Source of the DNA: Paralithodes platypus
Taxonomy: Eukaryota > Arthropoda > Malacostraca > Decapoda > Lithodidae
Direction of reading: 5' to 3'
Length of the DNA stretch: 64,000 nucleotides
Assembly (NCBI GenBank): GCA_032716605.1
Contig: CM064519.1
Coordinates: forward strand, 21,068,348 to 21,132,347
Positions within the stretch are counted from its first letter, which is position 1; each line of letters opens with the position of its first letter. Made by a program: the position numbers and the translations under genes. A model generated the notes under the pieces. That model saw nothing but the letters and a program-made list of their open reading frames with translations, did not search any database and was not told the origin of the DNA. Below are positions 44,588 through 55,396 of this stretch, in pieces.

Positions 44588-44656
44588 CTTTTCCAGTCCC
44601 CATATTGGGCTCCCCCCCCCCCCAAATTGTCCGCCAAATGGAGGGTCGAGTGTAAA
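44588..44656. mobile_element. Tigger-type end (CACTCGACCC), right bracket
   Basis: A C12 run, then CAAATTGTCCGCCAAATGGA and GGGTCGAGTGTA. It is the inverted counterpart of 34588-34660 apart from a few bases. Confidence 0.5.
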
Positions 44657-44696
44657 CCTAACTAATGAAATCAATAAAAGTAATGAATACATGTGG

Positions 44697-44768
44697 TACT
44701 CCAAGGACTCGAACCTAGGATACTCACACCAAAATTCCGCATACTAAGCATTTAGCTATCCTAGGTTA
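44697..44768 (-). repeat. tRNA-like promoter remnant, probable SINE head
   Basis: On the minus strand GGTTCGAGTCC matches the RNA polymerase III B box, and TAGCTAAATGCTTAGTATG upstream resembles an A box at suitable spacing. The acceptor arms do not pair well, so it is not a good functional tRNA. A tRNA-derived SINE or tRNA pseudogene is the likeliest reading. Confidence 0.45.
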
Positions 44769-44787
44769 GGTCAGTTCTTTGTCATCA

Positions 44788-45443
44788 TCATCTCCGACGC
44801 CTTGTTTTCCCCTGGGAAACCCCCGCTAAAGGATGGCCATGACAGAAACATCTCCAGGTTACTTTGTCAAGATATGCCTCCTTTGCCCGTGCCACAATCC
44901 CCCTGCCACTATGTGGAAGTTTTTCTTCAATATATTTTTCCACTTTCTTTTCCCATACCATAGGTGGTCTTCCAATACTAGCTGTTCCACTCACCTGACT
45001 CCCATATATCTTTCTTGGCATTCTGTCTTCATCCATTCTCTGAACATGACCATACCACCTCAAAGTACTTCTCTTTATCCACTCAACCACTCCACAATCA
45101 ATGCCCAAATCCTGTTCTTCCATTCCAAAGGACTCATACACTTCCCTATTACTTGGCCCATCTAGCCTATTCACGCCAGCTGCCATTCTGAAAAAGCTCA
45201 TCTCCACAGCTCTCAGTTTGGAGAGGTCCTCGTCACTTGCTGTCCATACGAGAGTGTTGGGAGCAGCACACTGTTTCTCAGTGACTTTTTAACTTCCTGA
45301 CTAACCATTCTTCCCTTCAGAATACTATCAAGTTCTCCAATCTCCTTTCTCCCTTGCATTTTTCTCTCTTTTATCTCACTCCATTTTACCATATTTGCAT
45401 AGTACAGCTCCCAAATACTTGAAGCTTTCAGCGAGGGCGGCAA
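44788..45443 (-). pseudogene. LINE E reverse transcriptase, C-terminal part
   Basis: Just inside the junction one frame reads FKYLGAVLCKYGKME, then shifts to EIKERKMQGRKEIGELDSIL. Another shift near 45210 leads to FFRMAAGVNRLDGPSNREVY and LRWYGHVQRMDEDRMPRKIY, the familiar C-terminal words of RTE-type LINE proteins. The 3' untranslated end runs to about 44769 with a (GAT)n-like stretch. Confidence 0.85.
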
Positions 45444-45601
45444 CCTGCGAAGGAATTAAATGCTAATCTGTCAAGAACCGCGAATTTGGATAAAGCTCCA
45501 CCAACACGACCCAAATTCAAAACCGCCAGGGATAACGACCGAGGACCGATGTCAGCCATGAATGTAAATGTAGATCCGACCAGAACCAATAATTTGATTA
45601 A

Positions 45602-46082
45602 CCCTCTCACCACGGAAGGGCTCTTGAACGCCCATAAAAAAAGCATATAACAGGTACCCGGAAGGCCTCTTGAACGCCCAGTGGTTGAAAGCCTGTGAGC
45701 TTCGTGTGCGAGGCGTCGGTCCGACGCATGTAAACAACAGCTGGCTGGACCGACGCCCCGCATCTCCGGCCACAAGAAGGAGAGCGTCGCTTGTTCGTGT
45801 GTGCCTGTATGTTGTTGTTAAGTATCGAAAAGTGGTGTAAAGTGGCTGTTTTGGCCATAAAGTTATCTCCAATGAAATCATCATCACAGCTCAACCAGTT
45901 GACTTAGAGAGCTCTACTTAATGCCATTCTACAGGTAAATAACACAGCTACGCTTGGGGATGCGCGGGAATGCGGGAAGCAGTCTGATTAACGAATATAC
46001 GGTAGCCTAGCCTAGACGTTTTTCGGCCAAAACACCCGGGTTTCGAGGAATATATATATAATACATAGCCGGGGCTGGAGGG
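45602..46082 (-). mobile_element. 481-bp piggyBac MITE in the 5' part of LINE F
   Basis: TTAA at 45598-45601 and 46083-46086 flanks ends CCCTCTCACCACGG and, inverted, CCCTCCAGCCCCGGCTATG. The left end carries GGGCTCTTGAACGCCCAT, twice in variant form, exactly as at the 5' end of the inner piggyBac near 6050. The right end matches that element's 3' end. It is thus a deletion derivative of the same family. The interior has the GTTGACTTAGAGAGCTCTAC motif shared with 30245-30715. Confidence 0.9.
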
Positions 46083-46099
46083 TTAAAGAACGTTCTGTG

Positions 46100-48932
46100 A
46101 GTTATAAAACCGCAACTTTAAAGGTTTTCTATGCAAACGCTCGTAGCATAGCATACGCAATAAATTTTCAGATTTAGAGGAACTAGTGTTTACTGAAAAT
46201 TATGATGTGATTGGTATAACAGAATCTTGGCTCAATACAGTAGATAGAGACTTTTTAGCAGAGTATTCACTTCCCGGTTATGTAATGTTTGAGAAAAGCC
46301 GAATAAATAAAAATGGAGGTGGCGTTTTATTTTATATCAAAGAAAGTCTTAACCCGACCCTCTTGTCAAAACCTCAAATTGTGAACGTCGACACATCTTT
46401 TGTGCTAATAAAGAATAATAAAGGTACAAAAATAATACTTGCATTAATATACAGACCTCCAGCTCAATCAGTGCAAACTGACCGAGAAATTTATGAACAA
46501 ATTGCAGATGTAAGTAACTCACAAGATACCGTATTTTTTGGCGACTTTAATTTACCTGTGACCAAGTGGGGCGATACTCTTACTTCACACTCCGGACATG
46601 ACTTGTATACGAACTTACAAGAGAGTTCGCTTTATCAATTTGTTCGAACACCGACCCGTGGTAATAACGTTCTTGACATTGTACTTGCAACAAAAGAAGA
46701 ATTAATAGAGAATTTGAATGTTGGTGATGAATTCAGTAACAGCGACCATCGTACGATAACTTTCACTTTAAACTTTACTATTAACGAACCAAATAGTAGC
46801 ATCGAAAAAGTCCCTAATTTCAAGAAAGCAAACTTTCATAAACTTAGAGCTATGTTTAAAGAAACTGACTGGAGCTTTTTAATTAACAATAACGACATAA
46901 ATACATCTTGGAAGTTATTCGAAACCACTTACCTAAAAGCAGTGCAAGACTGCATACCAACGAAAATACGGCGTCCAGGCCATAATAATAAGCCCAAATG
47001 GTGGAATAAAGATATTTCAAACTGCCTGCTTGCTAAAAAATTTGCTAATGATAGATTAAAATCCTCACAAAATGACGAAGAACGGGTGAAATTTGTAGAG
47101 CTACGACGCAAAGCCAAAAAGTTAATTAAGCAAAGTAAAAAGACCCTAGAATTACATATTGCGAATCAAAGTAAAACAAGCCCGAAAGAATTCTATAGTT
47201 ATATCAGAAAGAAAAAAGTAGTTACTTCAACTGTTGGACCGTTAGTCGATGAAAATGGAGAATACACCAAAGACGAAGTACAAATGAGTAATGCCCTCAA
47301 TACCTTCTTTGCATCAGTTTTTACAACAGAAGACCTCAGTGATATCCCTACACCATCGCCGATTCAGATTGATAATTCAGATGTTCTAAGCAATATCACT
47401 GTTACAGAGAGAGAAGTATTTAATTGTTTAGATAAACTCAAGGTAAATAAAATGCCTGGACCTGATACAATCTCGCCTAGAGTTCTAAAGGAAGCTAAGG
47501 ATGAGCTCTCCAAACCACTGACATTACTATTCAATAAATCCTTGCAGTCTGGAACTATGCCTGATCAGTGGAAGATAGCCAACGTAACACCGATATTCAA
47601 AAAAGGCAGCAAATCCCTACCCAGTAACTATCGTCCAATTAGCTTAACCTCAGTTGTATGTAAAATGCTAGAAACGGTCATAAGAGACAGACTCGTAAAT
47701 CACTTAGAGGAAAATAACATACTTAAAGATACTCAACACGGCTTTCGTAAAAAGAGTTCCTGTTTAACAAACCTCTTAGACTTCTTCCACGATATCCTCA
47801 ACCTCTACGATGAGAGTAAAGCTGTAGATATTATATACCTTGATTTTCAAAAGGCCTTTGACAAAGTTCCCCACAAACGTTTACTGCTAAAACTAAAAGC
47901 GCATGGAATACAAGACGGTGTGTTGAAATGGATAGAAAATTGGCTCAGCGACAGAAAGCAAAGAGTAGTCATAAACGGTAAGGCATCTAAATGGACCAAT
48001 GTAAGTAGCGGGGTACCCCAGGGATCGGTACTAGGACCAATTCTCTTTCTAATTTACATCAACGACATAGATGAGGGTCTCACCTGTACAATCTCAAAAT
48101 TTGCTGACGATACAAAAATTGCAAATAGCGTACTCTCAAAAGATCAAGTTGACGATATGCAACACAATCTACTGTAGATAAATTGTCACATTGGGCCCAA
48201 ATTTGGCAAATGAGTTTCAATGCGGATAAATGTAAAGTACTACATATTGGATACCTAAATGAGAAAGCAAACTATTCGATGAATGGCACTCAGCTTAAGA
48301 ATGTAAACAGAGAAACCGATCTGGGAGTAACAATATCGAGTAACCTAAAACCGAGTCAACAATGTTCAGAAGTTGTTAAGAAGGCAAACAAAATAATTGG
48401 CTTTATAGGCAGATCATTTGAGCATAAATCCAAAGACGTAATCCTAACCCTTTACAATTCCTTAGTCCGCCCTCTTCTGGAATACTGCGTTCAATGCTGG
48501 TGCCCTTATTACCAAAAAGACATAAACAAGCTAGAACGAGTTCAACGTAGAGTTACCAAAATGATACCTAGCCTAAAGAACAAACCATACGAAGAGCGTC
48601 TTAGAGAATTAAATCTATTTCCTTTAACCCAGCGCAGATTAAGAGGTGACTTAATTCAAGTGTTCAAAATCATCAAAGGCATCGACAATATGAACTGTAG
48701 TAAGTACTTCACTATCGACCAATCTAATTACACGCGGGGAAACGGTTGCAAAATTATTGGTAAATCTTTTAATTCACACGAATCTAAGAATTTCTTCTTC
48801 AATCGAGTTGTCAACTTGTGGAATGGGCTTCCCCGAGACGTTATAGACTGCAGCACCGTTGATTCATTTAAATTCCGCCTAGACAAATATCTCGCATCAA
48901 ACCCGCGACTGACTGCGTTTGTAAATGAATAA
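46100..48932 (+). pseudogene. LINE F endonuclease and reverse transcriptase
   Basis: A 663-codon frame (46186-48177) carries [33 protein letters not shown] and NSDHRTITF of the endonuclease. RT follows: [79 protein letters not shown] and catalytic [10 protein letters not shown] one-step frame change at 48177-48183 leads to the C-terminal 249 codons, WAQIWQMSFNADKCKVL to the stop at 48932. A stop just upstream of 46186 breaks the start of the endonuclease. Only these lesions and the MITE separate it from an intact gene. Confidence 0.92.
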
Positions 48933-49167
48933 CTTTATTTTATCCTCCCCTCAGTTACTAACCCATATGTCCCCTACTAACTTCCTAGTCCTGCCACGTT
49001 AGTGGCAGGTCAGTAGTTCCCTTTCCAATGTTCCCTTACCCACTCTAAACCACTGTTTGGACACTTGATCCTCAGTGTTTTGGAGGACAAGCAGCCTAGA
49101 AGGGTCACTAGATCTGTAGTTGCTTGATTTCCTTTGTACTCCTTTGTACTTTGTACTCTTCCAGTAC

Positions 49168-50281
49168 TTAATTTTTCATTTTTATTTTACAACTTTTCTC
49201 ATATTCCTTCTTAATTATATATTTTGCCTTAAAATCTATGGTTTCATGTATTCTTCTCTCAAACACCATTACCTTACATTTCCCTACATAGACCTTTAAC
49301 TTTATCTTTTCGCATACCCTGTCAAAGTCTGTGACCACTCTGAAGTTCTTCCACAGTTTCCGCCAACAGGACTGCATCGTCCGCATATAGGCATGTTAAA
49401 ATCTTCCACTCTCTTCGCTCTGATTCCAGTCCAGCTCCTACACCCATTGATCCCGCCCTACATTTTCTAATCACTCCATCCATGTATATATTGAACAACC
49501 AAGAAGACATGAGACATCCCTGCCTTACTCCTACCTTGACCTCAAAACTTTCACTTAACTTATCTCCTACCTTCACGTTTGCCATTGCATTCCTATACAT
49601 TATTTTTACTGCCATTAGCAACTTTCCTCCCACACCATATACTGTTAACACATCCCACAGACCCTCCCAGTGTACTTTGTCGTAGGTTTTTTTTCTTCAA
49701 ATCCATGAATACTGCATAGAGTTTTCTGTTCTTGGCCAGATACTTCTCTACCAACAAACGCATTGAGGCTATCTGGTCAATGCAGCCCCTGCCCTTTCTG
49801 AAACCTCTGCTCCTCGCCTATTTTGTCATCCGTTATCTTCTGCAGTCTCTGTTACTACTCTTGCGTATACCTTTCCAGGTATGCTAATTCCCCTATAACT
49901 CTTACACTCTTTACTACCCTTCCCTTTGTACAAGGGTACTATCACTGCTTTCCTCCAGTCCTCTGGTACACTTTCCTTTTCCCATGCTAATTTACATAAC
50001 CTATGCATCATGTCAACAGCTTCTTCTCCCCCATATCTCAGCATTTCATCTGGGATGTTATCTAGTCCAGCCGCTTTGCCCATTTTAAGTCTATTGATTG
50101 CTTCTTTTACTTCTTCTCTGCTTATCTGGCGTTCATCTACCCTGTTTATTCTACCTCTCTCCATTCCCATGGATGAGATCTTTGCCTTCCCCCTACTCTT
50201 TACAGCTAAGCTACTAAAATTATCTTTCCATACTTTCACCACACCATCACCCTCCACCACCTCCCCAGGGCGGGTGCCCAA
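49168..50281 (-). pseudogene. LINE E reverse transcriptase, N-terminal part
   Basis: The frame 50281-49826 has LKMGKAAGLDNIPDEMLRYG, then WRKAVIVPLYKGKGSKECKSYRG. After a gap with frame change (49825-49652) come VRQGCLMSSWLFNIYMDGVI and catalytic CLYADDAVLLAE (49651-49322). The third frame (49386-49168) has KVYVGKCKVMVFERR, where the coding stops at the LINE F tail. All RT motifs are present but three frames are needed. Confidence 0.88.
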
Positions 50282-50619
50282 CCCCGAAAGGGGTTGAAAT
50301 AGGGGAGCTATCCCTCCGCCAAAGGCGGCTATTTATTAGTGGCCCCTCCATCATTGACGATTATGCCTATTACATAAGGCTACCTCTTCAAACGCCCATA
50401 AGCGTAGTTTGAAACTACCGCCGCAGAGCTCAGAGGAACCTTCATCATAAGCACACGCTAAATCACTCATGGTTCGTCTTTATGATTGGGTTCTCACTAC
50501 GAAAAAACTTCGTAACAAATAAAAAATAAAAATAAAATAAGAATAACTATTCATAAGCTTTCCATTTTTTGTGGATATACTTCTGTGGATTCTTGGACCA
50601 GACGCTGGCTAGCGCATCT

Positions 50620-50956
50620 CGTGGCCGGACGGATTGCCGACGGACATTTGGCCGAACGGACATTTGGCCGAACGGTTAGGTTAAGTTAGGCTAGGTTAGG
50701 TTAGGCTAGGTTAGGTTAAGTTAAGTTAGGTTAGGTTAGGTTAGGTTAGGTTAGGTTAGGTTAAATTAGGTTAGGTTAGGTTAGGTTAGGTTAGGTTAGG
50801 TTAGGTTAGGTTAGGTTAGGTTAGGTTAGGTTAGGTTAGGTTAGGTTAGGTTAGGTTAGGTTAGGTTAGGTTAGGTTAGGTTAGGTTAGGTTAGGTTAGG
50901 TTAGGTTAGGTTAGGGTCTGTCGGCCAAATGTCCGTCGGCAATCCGTCCGGGAGCC
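50620..50956. mobile_element. 337-bp MITE carrying (TTAGG)n, 9-bp target duplication
   Basis: AGCGCATCT is at 50611-50619 and 50957-50965. The right DIRS-B repeat, read in inverse, has it once, giving the empty site. Terminal inverted repeats share GGACGGATTGCCGACGGACA followed by TTTGGCCGA on both sides. Between them lies the telomere-type array at about 50680-50916. The 9-bp duplication fits Mutator-like or related DNA transposons, but the family is not identified. No protein is encoded. Confidence 0.9.
50680..50916 (+). repeat. Interstitial (TTAGG)n telomere-type array
   Basis: About 46 pentamers of GGTTA/TTAGG, the arthropod telomere unit. A few variant units (GGCTA, AAGTT, AAATTA) are concentrated in the first third and the last two thirds are nearly perfect. 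It lies wholly within the terminal repeats of the MITE, so it is not a chromosome end. Confidence 0.97.
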
Positions 50957-52443
50957 AGCGCATCTATCCACCTTCCTTGCTCTGCGTTCACCCCACCCGG
51001 ACGTGTCCCCCACAGTGCTCCGCTTTGATTCCGCATTCTTGCGTCCCTAGTGAGTGTTTTCTCATTTGTTTACTCTGGGATGTCTTGAGTAAGGTTAGGA
51101 TTAGCGTAGCAGGGGTGTCATGGGTGGTTTTCTCGCAGAACAAGTGTATTTTGGGTCGTTTTTGTTGGGGAGTCTATTTCGGACGGACCCTCGTGGCCGA
51201 GTTGAGGACGCTCTGAAACTTTTTCGTGTTTAGCCGTCTTTAGTCCTAGCTTGTTAGGAGGCTTTAACTATGCGATGTCGGGCTTCTAGCTATCTTTCTG
51301 ATGGAGTAGCCTATGTTATTTGTACTGACGTTCCTGGTGTATTTTTCTTCATTTAGTGGAGTTCTTTCTGGGTCCCGAGTCAGTGTTACCCTTACCCGGG
51401 TGTTTTCTACGATTTTGATGTGGCGGCTGTTCCAGTTTTGGTGGGATGGAGTGCTTTTCGATGGTGTTTCGACGTCATTAAGTGTTTTTTCCGTTTTCAC
51501 CAGGCCTAGCCAGCCACTCGTAGTTTTTTTCACATATGCAAGTGTTTTCATTGTTTATTATAATAAAAATGTATTCATGTGCCATGTGTGTCCTGGATTA
51601 GTTGTGATTGGCTGATCCAGGAGCTTCGGACTGTGGGTCTGATTATGTTGATCAGACTGCGTTCTGTTTGGTGTGGGTTGCCTTTACGGCGGTTTTTCTC
51701 GATTGCTCCGAGAAAGCCGTTTTGTTTACCGAGTTTTAGTCAGGATGGCTAAAAAAGGTAAGTTACCCCGGCGAGTTTGGTAGCTTGAGAGCTCATCAGA
51801 AACTGCGTTTTCTGTGGTCGAGCCTGTGATCAGGCTTCCTGTGTTATTCCCGGCGAGGTGGGCTCCACACATTTATCTAGGTGATCATGCTGACACCTGT
51901 TGGTTATGGTTTTCTCGGCTTTTCAAAGCCATTGAAACTTTGTTTGGTCTTTCCCTCCCGGCGACCTTTTTACAAAGAGGTCTGGGGCAGGTACGATTGG
52001 TTTGACATTGCATATAAAACCCGGCGGTTGTACCTTCGGGTGGTTATATTAACGGATTTGCAATTCGCGATAATTTGCCAAACAATTGATTGATACAATA
52101 GGGTATCACGGCCTTCAAGACGGCGATCTATGAGGGCTTCTGGGAGAAGCCGGATTAGAGATTTAGATAGGCTTAGACTTTTTAATGGGATAAAAAGATG
52201 CCTGAATCTTACTAGTGTTTCACTTCCTGTGTTATTCCCGGCGAGGTGGGCTCCACACATTTATCTAGGTGATCATGTTGACACCTGTTGGATATGGTTT
52301 TCTCGGCTTTTCAAAGCCATTGAAACAATGCTGTTTGTTTGTTTGGTCTTTCCCTCCCGGCGACCTTTTTACAAAGAGGTCTGGGGCAGGTACGATTGGT
52401 TTGACATTGCATATGAGGCGTTCATTCGCGGAACGTGTTGACC

Positions 52444-52988
52444 GCCCAAAATAAAAAACCGAGTAAATCGCGTCTGAAGTTTGCCGACTTATAAAAAGCT
52501 GTAACTATCAGACCCTTTTAAGGAGAGAGGTGACAGTGTTTTCAAAATGTTCGGAAAATAGTATCTAGCCACGTACCACAAAAAAAAAAAATAATAAATT
52601 GCTTGTAATTTATCGCAGAACATGATAGTTGCCCAAAATAAAAAAAGGAGTAAATCGCGTCTGAAGTTTGCCGACTTATAAAAATCTGTAACTATCAGAC
52701 CCGATTAAGGAGAGAGGTGACAGTGTTATCAAAATGTTCGGAAAATAGTATCTAGCCACGTACCACAAAAAAAAAAATAATAAATTGCTTGTAATTTATC
52801 GCAGAACATGATAGTTGCCCAAAATAAAATAAAAAATAAATCGCGTCTGAAGTTTGCCGACTTATAAAAAGCTGTAACTATCAGACCCGATTAAGGAGAG
52901 AGGTGACAGTGTTATCAAAATGTTCGGAAAATAGTATCTAGCCATGTACCACAAAAAAAATTAAAATAAATTGCTTGTAATTAATAGT
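52444..52988. repeat. 187-bp tandem repeat, three units, inside the 3.4-kb transposon
   Basis: GCCCAAAATAAA starts at 52444, 52631 and 52817. Units share AAATCGCGTCTGAAGTTTGC and GTAGTTAC-type phrases such as TGTAACTATCAGACCC, plus an A10-A12 run. From 52989 to 53461 the sequence is AT-rich without a gene. Confidence 0.92.
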
Positions 52989-53461
52989 AACGTGAGTGTG
53001 ATTGAAATAATCCCATGATTTTATAACCCCATATCAATTCAATACTGTAGAAACGTTGAGAAAAAGCAAATGTATAACAATAAAACATAAATAATATTAT
53101 CAGTGAATAATAATAAGACATGGAAGAGTAGGGTAAGATAATAGAAACATAATTTTATAAAATTAATAAGCGATAATAAAGATTAGAAAATGGAGGAAGA
53201 CATGGTGAATAATAATGAATAAGTAAAACACAAGAATAGAGTAATAATTTTGCTACTTTAATGTTATTGATTTATTATTATAGAAAGTAAGCTAGTATTA
53301 CTGTTAATTAATTAATTTGGGATGTTTTATTCAGCTTGGGAAGGACATGATTTTAAATTTGTTTAATCTAAGGAAGGAATTTGATGGCTAGTTACTATAA
53401 TGTTCTTGTGTAAAGATTGCTATTGTTTAACAATTTTACCTTACTAAAATGCATTATTACT

Positions 53462-55396
53462 CTATTCTATTGTTATATTTATATATTCATACTCACCGAG
53501 TAGTCTGGCAGTGTCGCTATCACTGTCACTATCATCTGCATACTCTTGCAGGTTGTCATCAATATCAGAGGAGTCAGAGTTGTTGTCCAAGGCTGGTCTA
53601 GCTGCTCTACTGAGGTCCCTCTGCATACGAAAAAGTTCGTGGTAATACTCCGAGTGGATTGGCGGAATGTAGGATAGCAGGTCGTGGACGGCTTGGAGTT
53701 TGTCAGCTTGAAGTTTGATGGCAGCTGGGTACTTGGGGGTGAGTGGCACTCGTGACAGATTAAAGGCCGATGGAGCATACTTGGCTTTACCTGGCATAAG
53801 CCTGAGACAATGCAGAGGCCCCTCGTAGCCTCGAGACAGCTGATACCCATCCCTATATTGCAGAGTAAAGCAGAATCGGCGACATTCAGAGAATAGGAGT
53901 GGCTTGGCGGGTGTACGGTGAGTTATGACACTTTGCAACAGGTCTAAGTTTAGAAAGTCCTCTCTCACCATGGGAATGACCTTGTTACCTGCGTGGACCG
54001 CACGCTCAATCACCTTGATATAGTGTTCAAAATCATAGATGTTCCCCTCAACCCTGAAGCGCTTTTCTATGTTCCCAAAAGCCCTGTCACACGCCATGTA
54101 ACTATGTCCTGGGATGAGGAAATAATGGACCACTTCCTGAAGACGGCGACTGTGCAGTTCGTAAAGATGGCAGAGCATGATATTAATGTTCTTATTCTGT
54201 CCACCACAATTGTCACTGAATAGTATAAGCTTGCCAAAATCACCATGACGCAGTACTTCATTCTCGATCCACTTTTTGATGCACGAACCCACCTCGACCG
54301 AGCCACGCCCACCTGTCACCTCATCCCACACGAAGAACTGGTTTTCACCGGTCTTGAGGTTGGAAATGCATAAATTGTACAGCCAGACTTTCTTCTTATA
54401 GTAGGCAGCATTAGTGGTGAGACGAGGTATTGGCTGTGTCTGTTGGAGGTCCAAGGCTATGACACGAGTATCATCGTCCCTGTCCTGCCCCAGAGTCTTC
54501 ATAAGTGTTTGTGCCTGCCGTGCCATCGCCAGGTGTTCATCAAGTTCAGCCTGCAAGATTGCCTTATCTGCGTCATTACTGGCATGTTTCAAAGTGGTCT
54601 TAGCTAGGTCACAGGTCGAGCAAGTATCAGTATTTGGTGGTGAGAAGGAGAGTTCTTTACTTTTGAAAACTTTCCGGTAATAACTTTCCTTGACTACGCT
54701 GTTGTTAGGATAATTCTCAGCCATCCAGGTAGAATACAGGTGGTACATCCGGCTTAAACTCAACGATGTCTCTAGGTACCGCAAATTGGGCAATTTGGCT
54801 CTGCTATAATGGCTGGTAACGCTGGGGAATGATGCAATGTGTTTGTGCACACGCTTTGCATCAGGACCTGCAATGGTGACACGGTTCTTGTGTTGCCCGC
54901 GGCCGTCTCTCTTCGGTGTACCAGTGTCACTCACGTGGGTCAGGGCATTCTCTAATCTTGTCTTACCTATGGCTAAAATGTTGATGAAGGCTGTCTTGCA
55001 AACCTTATAAGTTGTAGACTGGTAGGAGAAAGTAAATTTGCGGGTGCATGACCGATGGGGACCAGGGTTGTTGATGTCGGCAGGCTTTCTTCGTCGTTTC
55101 ACTGGCACTGACAGAACGTGTTTCTGAATGAAGGTATTCTGGACTAACCAATCTCCAGTTTGCCAGAAGTTATTGTGGATTGCTTGGCGGATAGGTTCAG
55201 CAATTTTATCGTAGCATCCATCATTGCAAGGCGGCCCAATAACTCTAGCATTCACTGTATTTCCTGTTTGGCGGCTGACATATTCCTTCCCAGTATTTCT
55301 CTTGTTCCTGGCGATTATTTCAGACCAATTGTCCGGGTTACACCTCTTTTTTATAGGTGGGGGTGGGCTCCCACTATCACTCTCACTCTCACTCAT
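53462..55396 (-). CDS. Putative DDE-type transposase, intact 644 aa (DUF7869-like)
   Basis: One open frame from ATG 55396 to a stop at 53462 fills the transposon, so it is the likely transposase. The N-terminus is acidic, then basic. A Cys pair (PPCNDGCYDKIAEPIRQ, residues 56-71) and a second pair (DTCSTCDL, about 257-264) suggest metal binding. The core has three acids in DDE-like order: ALDLQQTQPIP (D316), LFSDNCGGQNKN (D395) and MACDRAFGNIEKR (D437, with E443 nearby). The SDNCGGQNKN and IPGHSYMACDRAFG words are those of a large family of uncharacterised animal proteins, annotated in databases to my knowledge as DUF7869. The C-terminal 50 residues are Asp/Ser-rich. It has no stop or frameshift, unlike nearly every other long ORF here, so insertion may be recent. 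Confidence 0.8.
   Translation of the reverse strand: MSESESDSGSPPPPIKKRCNPDNWSEIIARNKRNTGKEYVSRQTGNTVNARVIGPPCNDGCYDKIAEPIRQAIHNNFWQTGDWLVQNTFIQKHVLSVPVKRRRKPADINNPGPHRSCTRKFTFSYQSTTYKVCKTAFINILAIGKTRLENALTHVSDTGTPKRDGRGQHKNRVTIAGPDAKRVHKHIASFPSVTSHYSRAKLPNLRYLETSLSLSRMYHLYSTWMAENYPNNSVVKESYYRKVFKSKELSFSPPNTDTCSTCDLAKTTLKHASNDADKAILQAELDEHLAMARQAQTLMKTLGQDRDDDTRVIALDLQQTQPIPRLTTNAAYYKKKVWLYNLCISNLKTGENQFFVWDEVTGGRGSVEVGSCIKKWIENEVLRHGDFGKLILFSDNCGGQNKNINIMLCHLYELHSRRLQEVVHYFLIPGHSYMACDRAFGNIEKRFRVEGNIYDFEHYIKVIERAVHAGNKVIPMVREDFLNLDLLQSVITHRTPAKPLLFSECRRFCFTLQYRDGYQLSRGYEGPLHCLRLMPGKAKYAPSAFNLSRVPLTPKYPAAIKLQADKLQAVHDLLSYIPPIHSEYYHELFRMQRDLSRAARPALDNNSDSSDIDDNLQEYADDSDSDSDTARLLGEYEYINITIE

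Larger units (their letters stand above)
45440..49160 (+). mobile_element. LINE F, CR1-like, inserted in LINE E
   Basis: The body runs from a coding-like stretch at 45440-45597, across a piggyBac MITE, to ANARSIAYA near 46130, then the main ORF. The tail repeats CCTTTGTACTCCTTTGTACT before 49158, like the short repeated 3' ends of CR1-group elements. Few lesions are visible, so it is one of the younger LINE copies here. Confidence 0.85.
44769..50282 (-). mobile_element. LINE E, RTE-like, interrupted by LINE F
   Basis: Its 5' RT part (50281-49168) and 3' part (45443-44788) are on the same strand and in the right protein order, with LINE F (45440-49160) between. The style (GKAAGLDNIPDEMLRYGG, VRQGCLMSSWLFNIYMDGV) is that of RTE-type and related LINEs. 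Exact junction bases with LINE F are not resolved. No endonuclease part is visible before 50282, so it is 5'-truncated. Confidence 0.8.
50332..50977 (+). repeat. DIRS-B left inverted terminal repeat, with insertion
   Basis: It begins ATTTATTAGTGGCCCCTCCA and matches the inverse of 63517-63830 throughout, for example CCGCCGCAGAGCTCAGAGGA and GTGCTTATGATGAAGG on the right. The match is interrupted at 50620-50956 by the (TTAGG)n MITE and resumes AGCGCATCTATCCACC. Confidence 0.93.

Noticed and set aside
50680..50916. True telomere or chromosome-fusion scar
   Set aside because: The array is bounded by inverted repeats and a 9-base target duplication, with a single DIRS repeat on both sides.
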